Assembly (NCBI RefSeq): GCF_024758705.1
Contig: NZ_CP096971.1
Span: 2,633,501-2,697,500 of the forward strand
DNA length: 64,000 nucleotides
Reading direction: 5' to 3'
Source: Sphingomonas sp. SUN019
GTDB lineage: Bacteria > Pseudomonadota > Alphaproteobacteria > Sphingomonadales > Sphingomonadaceae
Below are positions 21,336 to 31,650 of this stretch, in pieces (within the stretch, counting starts at the first letter, position 1; each line of letters opens with the position of its first letter). The notes below the pieces were generated by a model. That model did not search any database, had not been told where the DNA came from, and saw nothing but the letters and a program-made list of their open reading frames with translations. Position numbers and translations under genes: made by a program.

Positions 21336-23688
21336 GTAACGTCGCTCCCTGCTTGGCGGCGGCGGCGACGATCCGGTCGGCGATCGCCTTCAGTTCGGCC
21401 TCGACGAAGGCCTTGTCGCCGGGCTGGAGGATGACCTCTATCGCCATGGATTTGTCGCCGTCTCGTTCGAACACGTCGAAGACGCGGGCGGCGGTGATCG
21501 TCGCCTTGTCAGCGCCCTTCACCGCGCGGAAGAGGGTGTCGGCGGCGAGGTCGGCGGGGACGGTGAAGGCGAAGTCGCGTCGGACGGGCTGGAGCGTTGG
21601 CGGGCTGTAGGCCGGGCGCATGAAGCCTGTGGCGCGTTTCGGGGGGATGGCGTCGAGGTAAAGTTCGACTGCCGCTACCGCGCCATCGAGGTCGAACGTT
21701 TTCAGCACGTTGGGGTGAACCATGCCGAAGGCGGCGAGGATGGTTTTCGGGCCGAGGCGGAGCGTGCCTGACTGGCCGGGGTGCCAGGCGTCGCCGGCGT
21801 CCCCCATGACCTGCAGGTTTTCGAGCGGGGCGCCGGCGGCGGCGAGGAGGGCGAGCGCCTCGGCCTTGGCGTCGAACGCGTCGAAGGGTTGGGCCTTGCC
21901 GGATTGCCAGCCGCGGTGGCGGCGGTCGCCCGCCAGGACGAGGCCGAGGGTGGCGCGTTCTGCGTCGGCGAGGTAGCGGCGGCCGATCTCGAGCAGGCGG
22001 GCGGTTCCCGCGCCACGCTTCTGATTGCGCGCGGCGGCCGAGAGAAGCCCTGGCAGCAACGACGGACGCATGACTTTCAGGTCTTCGCTGATCGGGTTCG
22101 CGACGGTCCACGCGCCACCGCCGAACGGTGCGGCGTCAGCATCGGACAGGAAGCTCCACGTCACCGCCTCGTCGAGGCCGCGGGCGGCAGCGGCGCGGCG
22201 GACGCGGCGTTCGAGTTTTTGTTCGGGCGTGGCGGTGGGCTTGGCGACGCCGGGGACGCGCGGCAGCGGCACGGAGGGGACGTTGTCGATCCCCTCGATG
22301 CGGATCACTTCCTCGACCAGGTCGGCGGGGCCGTCCACGTCGCGCCGCCAGCTGGGGGGCGTGACCTGCCATTCATCAGTGACCGTGAAGCCGAGCGATT
22401 CGAGGATCGCCCGCTGCCGGTTGGCAGAAATGGCGAGGCCGCCGAGCGTTTCAGCGAGCGTGGGCTCGTAGGCGTAGCTGCGCATGCCGAGCGGGGGTTC
22501 GCCTGCGCGGGTGACTTCGCTGGGCGTTCCGCCGCACAGGTCGAGGACGAGGCGCGTGGCGATCGCTAACCCGTCGTCGAGGAAGGCGGGGTCGACGCCG
22601 CGTTCGAAGCGCTGGCGCGCGTCGCTGGTCAGCATGAGTTTCTGACCCGTCCGCGCGATGCTCTCTGGATCGAAATACGCGCATTCGATGATGACTTCGG
22701 TGGTCGTGTCGGACACGCCCGAATGCTCGCCGCCCATGATGCCGCCGATGTCGTGGACTCGCACTTCATCGGAGATGACGGTCATATCTGGACTTAGGAT
22801 GTAGTCTTTGTTGTTGAGCGCGGTGAACGGCGGTTCATTGTCAGTTTGCTTCGCCTTCCGAGCTACCAGCCCGCCGACGAGTTTGGCCCTGTCATAGACG
22901 TGCAGCGGGCGGCCGAGGTCGACCGAGACGTAGTTGGTGATGTCGACCAGCGCCGAGATCGGCTTCTGCCCGATCGCGGTGAGGCGGCGGCGCATCCGTT
23001 CGGGCGCGGGGCCGTTCGCGACGCCGGTGACGGATTGGGCGTAGAAGGCGGGGCAGCCTTCGGGGTCGTCGGTGCGGACGTTGGGGCCGGGGCCTTCACC
23101 CGAAACCAGTTCGACGTTCAACGCCTTCAGCGTGCCGAGTCCCGCCGCGGCGAGGTCGCGCGCGATGCCGCGGACGCCCATGCAGTCCTGGCGATTGGGC
23201 GTGATCGCCACGTCGATGACCGCGTCGTTCAGCCCGGCGTAGTCGGGATAGGGCGTGCCAACGGGCGCGTCGGCGGGGAGTTCGATGATGCCGTCATGCT
23301 CGTCGCCCAGCTCCAGCTCGCGCGTCGAACACATCATGCCGTTCGATTCGACCCCGCGGATCGCGGCGACCTTCAGTTCGAACCCGCTGCCGGGGACATA
23401 GGCGCCGGGCGGGCCGAAGACGCCGATCATCCCCGCGCGCGCGTTGGGTGCGCCGCAGACGACCTGTAGCGGCCCGTCGCCGGCGTCGACCGACAGCACC
23501 TGCAGCTTGTCGGCCTGCGGGTGGCGTTCGGCGGTCAGCACGCGCGCGACCTTGAAGGCGGCTAGTTTTGCGCCGGGATTGTCGACGCCTTCGACCTCCA
23601 GCCCGATGCGGGTCAGGCCGGTGACGATCTCGTCGAGCGAGGCAGTCGTGTCGAGGTGGTCGTGGAGCCAGGATAGGGTGAATTTCAT
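21328..23688 (-). CDS. pheT: Phenylalanyl-tRNA synthetase beta subunit
   Basis: The 786-residue protein starts [20 protein letters not shown]. An EMAP/OB tRNA-binding domain (about 40-150) contains [17 protein letters not shown]. The B3/B4 editing region, the B5 domain and the catalytic-like core follow. The C-terminal FDX-ACB domain has [16 protein letters not shown]. The start is in an ATGA overlap with pheS. Family length is normal. Confidence 0.96.
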   Translation of the reverse strand: MKFTLSWLHDHLDTTASLDEIVTGLTRIGLEVEGVDNPGAKLAAFKVARVLTAERHPQADKLQVLSVDAGDGPLQVVCGAPNARAGMIGVFGPPGAYVPGSGFELKVAAIRGVESNGMMCSTRELELGDEHDGIIELPADAPVGTPYPDYAGLNDAVIDVAITPNRQDCMGVRGIARDLAAAGLGTLKALNVELVSGEGPGPNVRTDDPEGCPAFYAQSVTGVANGPAPERMRRRLTAIGQKPISALVDITNYVSVDLGRPLHVYDRAKLVGGLVARKAKQTDNEPPFTALNNKDYILSPDMTVISDEVRVHDIGGIMGGEHSGVSDTTTEVIIECAYFDPESIARTGQKLMLTSDARQRFERGVDPAFLDDGLAIATRLVLDLCGGTPSEVTRAGEPPLGMRSYAYEPTLAETLGGLAISANRQRAILESLGFTVTDEWQVTPPSWRRDVDGPADLVEEVIRIEGIDNVPSVPLPRVPGVAKPTATPEQKLERRVRRAAAARGLDEAVTWSFLSDADAAPFGGGAWTVANPISEDLKVMRPSLLPGLLSAAARNQKRGAGTARLLEIGRRYLADAERATLGLVLAGDRRHRGWQSGKAQPFDAFDAKAEALALLAAAGAPLENLQVMGDAGDAWHPGQSGTLRLGPKTILAAFGMVHPNVLKTFDLDGAVAAVELYLDAIPPKRATGFMRPAYSPPTLQPVRRDFAFTVPADLAADTLFRAVKGADKATITAARVFDVFERDGDKSMAIEVILQPGDKAFVEAELKAIADRIVAAAAKQGATLRG

Positions 23689-24764
23689 GCGCCGACTCCC
23701 CCCGACAGCGTGGGCACGTCGAGCGACGAGAAGCCATAGTGTTTCAGCCAGCGGATATCGCCGTCGAAGAAGGCGCGCAGGTCGTCCATGCCGTATTTCA
23801 GCATCGCGAGCCGGTCGATCCCGCAGCCGAACGCGAAGCCCTGCCATTCGGCGGGGTCGTAGCCGCCCGCCTCCAGCACGGTCCGGTGGACCATGCCGCT
23901 GCCGAGCACCTCCATCCAGCCTTCGGACCCGCCGATGACGCGTTTGCCCTTCACCACCGAATAACCGACGTCGACCTCGGCCGAGGGTTCGGTGAACGGG
24001 AAGTAGCTGGGGCGCAGGCGGAGGACCACGTCGTCGCGTTCGAAGAAGGCGCGCAGGAACGTCTCCAGCGTCCATTTGAGGTGGCCGAGCGTGATGCCCT
24101 TGTCGATCACCAACCCTTCGACCTGATGGAACATCGGCGTGTGCGTGGCGTCGCTGTCGCTGCGATATGTGCGGCCGGGGGCGATGATGCGGATCGGCTG
24201 GTTCCCGCCTGCCGCTTTCATGGCGCGGATCTGGACGGGGGAGGTGTGCGTACGCAACACCATCGGCCGCTCATGTTCGCCCGCGAGATAGAAGGTGTCG
24301 TGCATCGCGCGCGCCGGGTGCGTCTCCGGGATATTCAATGCCGTGAAGTTATGCCAATCGTCCTCGATCTCCGGGCCGGTGGCGACCGCGAAGCCCAGGT
24401 CGGCGAAGATTTCGGCGAGTTCGTCCATCACCTGCGAGACGGGATGGATCGTGCCGCCAAGCGGCGCGTCGACCGGGAGCGTCATGTCGATGTGTTCGTC
24501 GGCGAGCCGCGCGTCGAGGGCGGCCTGTTCCAGCGTCGCCTTGCGCGCAGCGAGCGCGGCGGTGACCGATTCGCGCAAAGCGTGGATCGCCGGGCCTTGC
24601 GCCTGGCGTTCGTCGGGGGTCATCCCGCCCAGCGTCTTCAGCAATTGCGTGATGCGGCCTTGCTTGCCGAGCGCCTCGACCCGCGCGGTTTCGAGCGCGT
24701 CGAGACCCGAACAGGCGTCGATCGAGGCGATCATATGCTGGCGGAGGTCGTTCAGGTCGGTCAT
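23685..24764 (-). CDS. pheS: Phenylalanyl-tRNA synthetase alpha subunit
   Basis: This 359-residue class II synthetase has an N-terminal coiled coil (about 1-80). The class II motifs are visible: [12 protein letters not shown] (motif 1 area), [20 protein letters not shown] (motif 2) and [14 protein letters not shown] (motif 3, with the conserved arginine). It is followed directly by pheT. A palindromic repeat at 24780-24899 separates it from rplT upstream. Confidence 0.97.
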   Translation of the reverse strand: MTDLNDLRQHMIASIDACSGLDALETARVEALGKQGRITQLLKTLGGMTPDERQAQGPAIHALRESVTAALAARKATLEQAALDARLADEHIDMTLPVDAPLGGTIHPVSQVMDELAEIFADLGFAVATGPEIEDDWHNFTALNIPETHPARAMHDTFYLAGEHERPMVLRTHTSPVQIRAMKAAGGNQPIRIIAPGRTYRSDSDATHTPMFHQVEGLVIDKGITLGHLKWTLETFLRAFFERDDVVLRLRPSYFPFTEPSAEVDVGYSVVKGKRVIGGSEGWMEVLGSGMVHRTVLEAGGYDPAEWQGFAFGCGIDRLAMLKYGMDDLRAFFDGDIRWLKHYGFSSLDVPTLSGGVGA

Positions 24765-24779
24765 GCGGTTCTCTCAAAA

Positions 24780-24899
24780 CCCGTTCGTCCTGAGTAGCCG
24801 CTGAGCGAAGTCGAAGCGGCGTATCGAAGGACAGTCGTCCGGGCGTGTCCTTCGATACGGGCCTTCGCCTTCGCTCAGTCCCTACTCAGGACGAACGGG
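24780..24899. repeat. Nested palindromic intergenic repeat, copy 2
   Basis: The outer arms CCCGTTCGTCCTGAGTAG (24780-24797) and their exact complement (24882-24899) enclose CTGAGCGAA/TTCGCTCAG. Inside these, GTATCGAAGGACA (24821-24833) pairs with 24846-24858. It shares the three-part plan of the 20342 element. It fills most of the gap between rplT and pheS. The 302-bp gap 24765-25066 otherwise holds only the terminator below. Confidence 0.92.
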
Positions 24900-24940
24900 G
24901 GAGGACTAGTTGGCGTGGCTTCGCTCTAACGACGCCGATG

Positions 24941-24978
24941 GCAAACGAAAAGGGCGCCGGTGTTGCCACCGACGCCCC
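24941..24978 (-). terminator. Terminator of the rpmI-rplT transcript
   Basis: On the minus strand GGGCGTCGGTG and CACCGGCGCCC (24952-24962 with 24967-24977) form an 11-bp stem with one wobble pair and a 4-nt loop, followed by TTTTCGTTT. This is a classic Rho-independent terminator about 90 bp after rplT. Confidence 0.8.
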
Positions 24979-25046
24979 GCATTTCACAACCGGCCAACCC
25001 GTCAGACGGAACCGCTTCGCGGCTCCGCTGCCCGGCTTGGCCGAGT

Positions 25047-25071
25047 CCTGAATTAGCTGCGCTAATTCAGG
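25047..25071. other. Perfect 11-bp hairpin at the rplT stop codon
   Basis: CCTGAATTAGC (25047-25057) and GCTAATTCAGG (25061-25071) pair perfectly around a 3-nt loop. One arm contains the rplT stop codon. There is no T tract. It could protect the 3' end of the transcript or be chance. Confidence 0.55.
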
Positions 25072-25432
25072 CTGCGGCTGGAAGCGCCGCCTTCGCCTGC
25101 GCGATGATGGCGGTGAAGGCCGCTTCCTCGTGCATTGCGATGTCGGCCAGGACCTTCCGGTCGAGTTCGATGCCGGCGAGCTTCAGCCCGTGCATGAACT
25201 GCGAATAGGTCAGACCCTCGGCGCGGACGCCGGCGTTGATGCGCTGGATCCACAGGCCGCGGAAGGTGCGCTTCTTCACCTTGCGGTCGCGGTAGGCGTA
25301 TTGGCCGGCCTTTTCGACCGCCTGCCGCGCGACGCGGATGGTGTTCTTGCGACGACCCCGGTAGCCCTTGGCCAGTTCCAGGATGTTCTTGTGCTTGGCG
25401 CGGGTGGTTACACCCCGTTTGACGCGTGCCAT
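25067..25432 (-). CDS. rplT: 50S ribosomal protein L20
   Basis: The 121-residue protein starts [19 protein letters not shown] and contains [39 protein letters not shown] and [11 protein letters not shown], the L20 pattern. L20 also represses its own operon in bacteria that have been studied. It lies 17 nt after rpmI. infC is not next to rpmI here: the AsmA gene begins upstream, facing away. Confidence 0.97.
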   Translation of the reverse strand: MARVKRGVTTRAKHKNILELAKGYRGRRKNTIRVARQAVEKAGQYAYRDRKVKKRTFRGLWIQRINAGVRAEGLTYSQFMHGLKLAGIELDRKVLADIAMHEEAAFTAIIAQAKAALPAAA

Positions 25433-25449
25433 TGTCTAATTCCTTCCGC

Positions 25450-25653
25450 TCAACCGAGGCCGTAGGGCGCCCACGACTTTACAGCCGCGGTATCCGCCTT
25501 CGACAGCAACTTGGTGCCGCGGTTCTGACGGATGTATTTGCCATTATGGTGCGCCAGACGGTGGCGCTTTCCGGCGACGCCGTGCTTGAGCAGGCCGGTG
25601 GCGGTGAGCTTGAAGCGTTTCTTGACGCCGCTCTTGGTCTTCAGCTTGGGCAT
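25450..25653 (-). CDS. rpmI: 50S ribosomal protein L35
   Basis: The 67-residue product is MPKLKTKSGVKKRFKLTATG followed by HRLAHHNGKYIRQNRGTKLL, which is L35. The ATG at 25653 is preceded at good spacing by AAGGAG; the GTG six bases earlier is inside the ribosome site. The 166-bp gap up to the AsmA gene should hold promoters for both directions and possibly an L20-binding leader. Confidence 0.96.
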   Translation of the reverse strand: MPKLKTKSGVKKRFKLTATGLLKHGVAGKRHRLAHHNGKYIRQNRGTKLLSKADTAAVKSWAPYGLG

Positions 25654-25819
25654 TTTCACTCCTTACGTACGCAATGCAACGGACAGCCGCGGCAGCCCTT
25701 GATGGCCGGGCAGTCCTTTCACGCATCGCTTTTGCGAAGCGCGCCCCTTAGCGAGGGGTCGCGCGGAATGCAACCGATGCGGAACCGTCACGACATTCAT
25801 GCGCTTGGGGAGAATGGAA

Positions 25820-27946
25820 ATGGCCGCCCAGCGTATCGAGGCGCCCGCGACGCCCCCGCAAGACCCGCAAGACCCGCACGCCCGGCGGCGGCGGATCGTC
25901 CGTAATACCGTCATCGCCATTATCGCGATCCCCGCGCTGATCTGGCTGGTGCTGTATATCACCAAGGGGCGATTCCTGAAGGGGCCGTTCGAATCGATCG
26001 TCGGGCGGATGACCGACAGAACGGTGACGGTGAAGGGCGATTTCCAGCTCTATTTCGCGCCGCTGAGGATCAAATTTTATGCCGAGGGACTGACGCTTTC
26101 GAATCCGGCGTGGGCGACGCGGCCGGATCTTTTCGCGGCGGAGAAGATCGACGCGCGAATCGCGCCCTTGTCGTTGCTGTTCGGGAAGCGGCGTATCTAC
26201 GCGCTCGACCTGACGAACGGCGCGGCGGATCTGGAGTGGAATGGGGCGCACGACCGCAATACGTGGACGTTCAGCGAGAAGAAGGGCGGCAAGCCGCTGG
26301 AATTTCCACGTATCGACGTGGCGAACGTGACGGGCACGACGGTGCGGTATCGCGATCCGCGATTGCAGGTGCTGGCGGACCTGAAGATCGATCCGATCCG
26401 GTCGGTCGATGCGCGGATCGGGCGAGCTGTCGGGGTGACGGGCGGCGGGACGATCCGCGCGACGCCGTTCACCGTGGTCGCGCGGCTGCTATCGCCCGAT
26501 GCGACGGCCAATCGCGGGAAGAATGAACTGGTGCTGCGCGCGCGGGCGGCGAACAACGTGATCGATGTGGCGGGCACGTTGCCGTCGATTGCCGATATAG
26601 AGGACGCGCCGCTGCGCACCGCGGCGCGCGGGCGGAACATGGCGGAGCTGATGCAGATCATCGGCGTCGTCATCCCGCAGACGCGCGACTATCGTCTGCG
26701 TGGTCAAATGGTGAAGTCGGGCGACGAATATCGCTTCACGCGGATAACCGGCGTGGCGGGCGCGAGCGATCTCGCGGGGCGGCTGACGGTGACGGTTGGC
26801 CCGCGTATCCACATGGATGCGGTGATGGCGACTAGGGCGCTGGATATCGTCGACGCTGCGCCGTTCATCGGTTTCAACCCCGACATCGTGGAGGCGAAGG
26901 GCGCGGTCGCGGCGGCGGCGGCGACCGGCGCGGGGCCGATGCGGCTGATGCCCGATGCGGCATGGCCGGTCGCGACGATGCAGCGGTTCGACGCCGATTT
27001 GAAGTGGACGGTCGGGTTGGTGAAATCGCGCAAGGTGCCGATCTCCAACGTGGACCTGACGCTCGATCTGGAGCGCGGTCGGCTGGCGTTGTCGCCGCTG
27101 ACGTTTGCGATGGCGCGTGGGAATGTGGCGAGCGATGTGATCTTCGACACGCGGCCGCGGCCGAGCGCGGTGAGTTACGACATTCGGCTGGCGCCGACGC
27201 CGATGGGGCGGTTACTGGCCGGATGGGGCGTCTCCGAATCGGGGACGACGGGCACGATCCGCGGGCGCATCCAGCTGAACGGGCGCGGCGACACGATCCA
27301 TGATTCGCTCAGCACCGCGCGCGGGCGGATCGCGTTCGTGATGCCGGCCGGCAGCCTGTGGACGCGCAACGTGCAGTTGGCCGAGCTCGATCTCGGCACG
27401 TTCGTGCAGAAGATGTTCGAGAACAAGCTGGAGAAACCGGTGCAGCTCAATTGCGGGCTGGTCGGGTTCACGGTGCGGAACGGGGTCGCGGCGGCCGATC
27501 CGATCCTGATCGACACGACCAAAAACGTGATCGTCGGACGCGGCGGTTTCAGCTTCCGCACCGAGGCAGTCGATCTGGCGTTCCGTGCGGACGGGAAGAA
27601 GTTCAGCCTGTTCTCGGGCCAGTCGCCGGTCGGGGTGGGGGGATATTTCGCCAGCCCCAGGCTGAACGTGATCAGCCCCGATCTGATCGCGCGGGCGGGG
27701 GCTGGGCTTGGCCTGATGCTGGTGGCGACGCCGGTCGCAGGCGTGCTGGCGTTCGTCGATGTGGGGGATGCGAAATCGGCGGCGTGCGGCCCGGTGCTGG
27801 CGGGCGCGACCGCGAAGGCGCAGCGCACGACGAAGGGCGCGGCGCGCGACGACGTGGGGAAGGGCACGACCGCGACGAGCGAGGACGGATCGCGGCCAAA
27901 GGGGCAGAAGAAGGATCAGAAGAAAAAATTCCTCGGGATTTTCTGA
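25820..27946 (+). CDS. AsmA-family protein
   Basis: The protein has 708 residues from the ATG at 25820, which lies 8 nt after GGGGAG; two in-frame ATGs (25799, 25814) are less well placed. A single N-terminal membrane anchor (about 28-47, IAIIAIPALIWLVLYI) is followed by a long beta-rich periplasmic region with the AsmA start (VTVKGDFQLYFAPLRIKFYAEGLTLSNP type). A C-terminal AsmA domain lies at about 450-640. The tail is lysine-rich. AsmA-like proteins help lipid transport or outer-membrane assembly. Confidence 0.88.
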   Translation: MAAQRIEAPATPPQDPQDPHARRRRIVRNTVIAIIAIPALIWLVLYITKGRFLKGPFESIVGRMTDRTVTVKGDFQLYFAPLRIKFYAEGLTLSNPAWATRPDLFAAEKIDARIAPLSLLFGKRRIYALDLTNGAADLEWNGAHDRNTWTFSEKKGGKPLEFPRIDVANVTGTTVRYRDPRLQVLADLKIDPIRSVDARIGRAVGVTGGGTIRATPFTVVARLLSPDATANRGKNELVLRARAANNVIDVAGTLPSIADIEDAPLRTAARGRNMAELMQIIGVVIPQTRDYRLRGQMVKSGDEYRFTRITGVAGASDLAGRLTVTVGPRIHMDAVMATRALDIVDAAPFIGFNPDIVEAKGAVAAAAATGAGPMRLMPDAAWPVATMQRFDADLKWTVGLVKSRKVPISNVDLTLDLERGRLALSPLTFAMARGNVASDVIFDTRPRPSAVSYDIRLAPTPMGRLLAGWGVSESGTTGTIRGRIQLNGRGDTIHDSLSTARGRIAFVMPAGSLWTRNVQLAELDLGTFVQKMFENKLEKPVQLNCGLVGFTVRNGVAAADPILIDTTKNVIVGRGGFSFRTEAVDLAFRADGKKFSLFSGQSPVGVGGYFASPRLNVISPDLIARAGAGLGLMLVATPVAGVLAFVDVGDAKSAACGPVLAGATAKAQRTTKGAARDDVGKGTTATSEDGSRPKGQKKDQKKKFLGIF

Positions 27947-28001
27947 TCGCAGCCTTTGCGCCGTCGCTGCGTTGCGGCTTCGCCACCATCAGGATGATAG
28001 A

Positions 28002-28775
28002 ATGATTCAGGACACCCGCAGCGGAAGCGGCGAAAAACTGCTGCTGATCCACGGTCTGGGCAGCAGCGCGCGCGGATGGGATACGATCCGTAGCGATCTG
28101 GCCGCGCAGCGCGAGGTGATCGTGATCGATCTTCCGGGGCACGGCGGGGTTGCGGCCGAGCGCGATAGCGGAACGTTCGCGGGCCTCGTCCGCAGCGTCG
28201 AGGAATATCTGACCGCGGCCGGGCTGGACGGCGTCGATATGGTCGGCAGCTCGATGGGCGCGCGGATCGTGCTCGAACTCGCGCGGCGCGGGCGGGCGGG
28301 CGATGTCGTCGCGCTCGATCCCGGCGGGTTCTGGCGCGGGTGGGAACGCAATTTCTTCAAGACGACGATCGGCGCGTCGGGGAAACTGCTGCGTGCGTTG
28401 CGGCTCGCGTTGCCGACGATTGCCTCCAGCGGCGTTGGCCGTACCGCATTGCTGGCGCAATTGTCGGCGCGGCCGTGGGCGCTTGATGGCAAGATGGTCG
28501 CGACCGAGTTGCAGAGCTTTGCGACGACGCCGACGCTCGATGCGCTGGTGCGCGATCTGGGCGATGGACCGGAACAGACCGGCCCCGCGGCATCCGCATC
28601 CGGACGAGTGACGATCGGCTGGGGACGCCAGGATCGGTTGTGCCTGCCGCGTCAGGCCGAACGCGCGATGGCCGCGTTCCCGGCGGCGACGCTGCACTGG
28701 TTCGATCGATGCGGGCATTTTCCGATGTGGGACCAGCCCGAGGAAACGGTACGATTGATCCTGCGGTCGACTTAA
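28002..28775 (+). CDS. Alpha/beta-fold hydrolase
   Basis: This 257-residue protein has the HGLGSSARGW oxyanion region, the nucleophile elbow VGSSMGAR with S84, an acid in WGRQDRLCLP and the histidine in CGHFPMWDQPEE. All triad parts are present. AGGA lies 7 nt upstream of the ATG. The natural substrate is not predictable. It is convergent with the HisN-like gene. Confidence 0.88.
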   Translation: MIQDTRSGSGEKLLLIHGLGSSARGWDTIRSDLAAQREVIVIDLPGHGGVAAERDSGTFAGLVRSVEEYLTAAGLDGVDMVGSSMGARIVLELARRGRAGDVVALDPGGFWRGWERNFFKTTIGASGKLLRALRLALPTIASSGVGRTALLAQLSARPWALDGKMVATELQSFATTPTLDALVRDLGDGPEQTGPAASASGRVTIGWGRQDRLCLPRQAERAMAAFPAATLHWFDRCGHFPMWDQPEETVRLILRST

Positions 28776-28779
28776 TGGC

Positions 28780-29580
28780 TCAGTGTGGGTGCGGCACGCT
28801 GCGCAGCGCCTCGAGCACGTCGTCGGTGCGGGCGGGGTCGCCGATCGCGAGGACATGGCCGGCGCTGGTGGCGGTCAGCGGTTCGCCGTCCCAGTCGCAC
28901 ATTCGTCCGCCTGCGCCTTCGACGACGGGCACGAGCGCCGCGAAGTCGTGGAGCTTCAGGCCGGATTCGCAGACCAGATCGAGGTGGCCGCTCGCGAGCA
29001 AGGCATAATTGTAGCAATCGCCGCCGTAGAGCGGGCCATGCCGTCCGCGCGTGACCGCGGCGGCGAGCGCCATATAGTGCTGCACGTCGTCGTCGGCGAA
29101 GAGGTGCGGGCTGGTGGTGGCGAGCGCCGCGCCGCTCAGGTCTGCGCATGCGCGGGTCCGGACGGGCGCGCCGTTCAGCGTCGTGGGTCGCCCCGCCGCG
29201 CCGATCCAGCGTTCGCGCTGCACCGGCTGGTCGATCACGCCGAGCATCGGCCAGCCGTCCTCGACCAGCGCGATCAGCGTGCCGAAGATCGCGCGGCCCG
29301 CAATGAAGCTGTGGGTGCCGTCGATCGGATCAAGCACCCATTGCCGGCCGGTGACGCCGTCCTTCACGCCGAATTCCTCGCCCACGATGCCGTCGCCCGA
29401 GCGTTCGGCGTCGAGGATGCGGCGCATGGCGGATTCGGCGGCGCGGTCGGCTAGCGTGACGGGAGAGCTGTCGGCCTTCATCTCCAGGCCGTGGGGGGTG
29501 CGGAAATACGGGCGGATCGCGTCGCCCGCAGCGTCGGCGAGGCGGTGGGCGAGATCGATGTCGGACTGGCGGATCGGCAT
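28780..29580 (-). CDS. hisN: Inositol monophosphatase family; probable histidinol-phosphatase HisN
   Basis: The 266-residue protein has the metal-binding motifs GEEFG, DPIDGTHSFI and GGDCYNYALLASGHLDL of the IMPase fold. In alphaproteobacteria this branch often includes the missing histidinol-phosphatase (HisN); a separate inositol phosphatase is the alternative. The ATG at 29580 fits; a longer frame to 29607 is possible. No histidine gene is nearby. Confidence 0.85.
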   Translation of the reverse strand: MPIRQSDIDLAHRLADAAGDAIRPYFRTPHGLEMKADSSPVTLADRAAESAMRRILDAERSGDGIVGEEFGVKDGVTGRQWVLDPIDGTHSFIAGRAIFGTLIALVEDGWPMLGVIDQPVQRERWIGAAGRPTTLNGAPVRTRACADLSGAALATTSPHLFADDDVQHYMALAAAVTRGRHGPLYGGDCYNYALLASGHLDLVCESGLKLHDFAALVPVVEGAGGRMCDWDGEPLTATSAGHVLAIGDPARTDDVLEALRSVPHPH

Positions 29581-29628
29581 GGGGCACGCCCTATCGTGCG
29601 TGGGCACGCGGCGCTACCATCCGTGTCC

Positions 29629-30486
29629 ATGACGATTCGTCCGATCCGTGTGCGATCGCATGACGACGGGCGCGACCGGTGGCGGATCGCGGAGGTCCGG
29701 CCTGCGCCCGCGCTGGCGGGAATCGTCGATCGTTATGCAGCGTGGACCGAGCGGACGCAGAGCTTCAGCACGCGGCGCGAGCTGGCGTCGACCGGGGGCG
29801 TGTTCATCGTCAACCTTGGCGCGCCGCTGGAGATCGTCGACGCGCTTGGGCAGTCGCATCTGTTCGCGGCGGGCGAGGGGTTCGCCGGGGGGATGGCGGA
29901 GGCGACGTCGCTGTCGCGATCGACCGGCGACATGGCGGGGGTGCATATCCACCTGCCGGTCCCGCGGCTGGCGGCCTTGCTGGGCGTCTCGATCGCCGAC
30001 CTTGGCGATCGCGTCGTGCGGCTGAGCGACCTGCCGGGCGCGGTGCGCGTGCTGGGCGAGCGGTTGGCCGAGGCGGCGGACGACGACGCGCGGTTCGGTC
30101 TGCTCGACCGGTTCGTGACGGGGCGGGCGGGCGGGATGGCGGTGGATGCCGGGGTGCACGCCGCGTTGGGAATGCTGGGACGCGCCGGGCCGCGGCCGGT
30201 GGAACGCGCGGCGGATGCGCTGGGGTGGAGCCGCAAGCGGCTGGCGCGGCGGGTGCGCGACGCGACCGGTCTGCTGCCGCGCGCGGTGGTGCGGCTGGCG
30301 CGGTTCGAGCGGTTCGCTGAAGGTCTAGCGACGCAGCCTGACGAGACTCTGGCGGAACATGCGGCGGCGGCTGGTTACGCCGATCAGGCGCATCTGACGC
30401 GCGACGTGCGGCGGCTGGCGGCGACGACTCCGGCCGACCTGCGCGCGCGGCTGATCCCCGCGGCGGGCGGGGTGCGGCATGACTAG
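29629..30486 (+). CDS. AraC-family transcriptional regulator
   Basis: This 285-residue regulator has an N-terminal cupin-like sensing part and a C-terminal double helix-turn-helix (about 190-280): ERAADALGWSRKRLARRVRDA, then a second helix pair with HAAAAGYADQAHLTRDVRR. The start at 29629 was chosen because the longer frame overlaps the hisN gene. It runs 64 nt ahead of a glyoxalase-family gene in the same direction, the likely target or partner. Confidence 0.88.
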   Translation: MTIRPIRVRSHDDGRDRWRIAEVRPAPALAGIVDRYAAWTERTQSFSTRRELASTGGVFIVNLGAPLEIVDALGQSHLFAAGEGFAGGMAEATSLSRSTGDMAGVHIHLPVPRLAALLGVSIADLGDRVVRLSDLPGAVRVLGERLAEAADDDARFGLLDRFVTGRAGGMAVDAGVHAALGMLGRAGPRPVERAADALGWSRKRLARRVRDATGLLPRAVVRLARFERFAEGLATQPDETLAEHAAAAGYADQAHLTRDVRRLAATTPADLRARLIPAAGGVRHD

Positions 30487-30549
30487 GCGCAAATGTTCAA
30501 GACCGCTGCGCCGGTTGAGGATCATGATCGCGCGCGAAGGAGACGAATC

Positions 30550-30975
30550 ATGCCGATCAAGCCCGCGATCATCCCCTGCCTGCGCTATCGCGACGCGCCC
30601 GCCGCGATCGCGTTTCTGTGCGAGGCGTTCGGGTTCACGGTCCATGCCGATCACCGCGACGCCGACGACGCGAGCATCGTCCAGCACGCCCAGCTGGTGC
30701 GCGAGGGGCAGATGATCATGCTGAGCAGTGTCGCGCGCAGCGATTATGCGCTCGCCGCGCCGATGGTGACGGTGGCCGACGCGCGCGGGAACACGCAGGC
30801 CCCGTACGTCACGATCGACGACGTCGATGCGCACGCCGGACGCGCGAAGGCGGCGGGCGCGGACATCTTCATGGCCCCGCACGATGCCAATTATGGCGGG
30901 CGGCATTATTCGGCGCGCGATCCGGAAGGAAATGTCTGGAGTTTCGGCAGCTACGATCCGTTCGCCAAAGTCTGA
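30550..30975 (+). CDS. VOC (glyoxalase/bleomycin-resistance) family protein
   Basis: The 141-residue protein shows the VOC repeat layout: IPCLRYRDAPAAIAFLCEAFGF, then YVTIDDVDAHAGRAKAAGAD and RDPEGNVWSFGSYDPF. It has the PhnB-like style of the family. GAAGGAGA lies just before the ATG at 30550. It follows an AraC-type gene and is probably controlled by it. Substrate unknown. Confidence 0.88.
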   Translation: MPIKPAIIPCLRYRDAPAAIAFLCEAFGFTVHADHRDADDASIVQHAQLVREGQMIMLSSVARSDYALAAPMVTVADARGNTQAPYVTIDDVDAHAGRAKAAGADIFMAPHDANYGGRHYSARDPEGNVWSFGSYDPFAKV

Positions 30976-31037
30976 CCCAGTGCTTGCGTCGCGCTGTAGC
31001 GGGTCTAGGGTCGCGCCACATCCGCTGGAGAATCCCG

Positions 31038-31568
31038 ATGCGCCCGATCCTCGCCCTCGCCGCCGCCTTCGCATTCGCCGGGTCCGCCAGCGCGGCGCTC
31101 GCGCCGGGCGCGAAGGCCCCCGACTTCACGACGCGCGGCGCGATTGCGGGGAAGGTGACGACGGTCAATCTGGCGGCGTTGCTGAAGCGCGGACCGGTGG
31201 TGCTGTATTTCTTCCCGGCCGCGTTCACGCCGGGCTGTAACGCCGAGGCGCAAGCATTCGCGCAGAATGTCGACGCGTTCCGCAAGGCGGGCGCGACCGT
31301 CGTCGGGATGTCGGCCGATCCGGTCGACGCGTTGGTAAAATTCTCCGCCAAGGAATGCGCAGGGAAATTCGCGGTGGCGAGCGCCGGTCCGGCGGTGGTC
31401 AAGGGCTATGACGTGGCGCTCGGGCGGCAGGTGCAGGGCCGCGATGTGACGAACCGCACCAGTTATGTCATCGGGCGCGACGGAAAGATCGCCTATGTCC
31501 ACAGCGACCTGGACGCGGCGCAGCACGTCAAGCTGACGCTGGACGCGGTGAAACGTCTTAAAGTCTAG
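31038..31568 (+). CDS. Exported peroxiredoxin (AhpC/TSA family)
   Basis: The 176-residue protein has a signal peptide (about 1-20, AFAGSASAA), so it works in the periplasm. The peroxidatic motif is FTPGCNAE with C67. A second cysteine, C107, could resolve it. APDFTTRGAIAGKVTTV at the mature start is standard. It removes peroxides. The GGAGA site precedes the ATG at 31038. Confidence 0.88.
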   Translation: MRPILALAAAFAFAGSASAALAPGAKAPDFTTRGAIAGKVTTVNLAALLKRGPVVLYFFPAAFTPGCNAEAQAFAQNVDAFRKAGATVVGMSADPVDALVKFSAKECAGKFAVASAGPAVVKGYDVALGRQVQGRDVTNRTSYVIGRDGKIAYVHSDLDAAQHVKLTLDAVKRLKV

Positions 31569-31650
31569 ACTCCGGTCACCAGATTTTAGCGGTTGGCCCG
31601 TAGAACGCGGCTCCGAAGTTGACGAGGGCTGGCGGGTGACGGGGAGCGCG

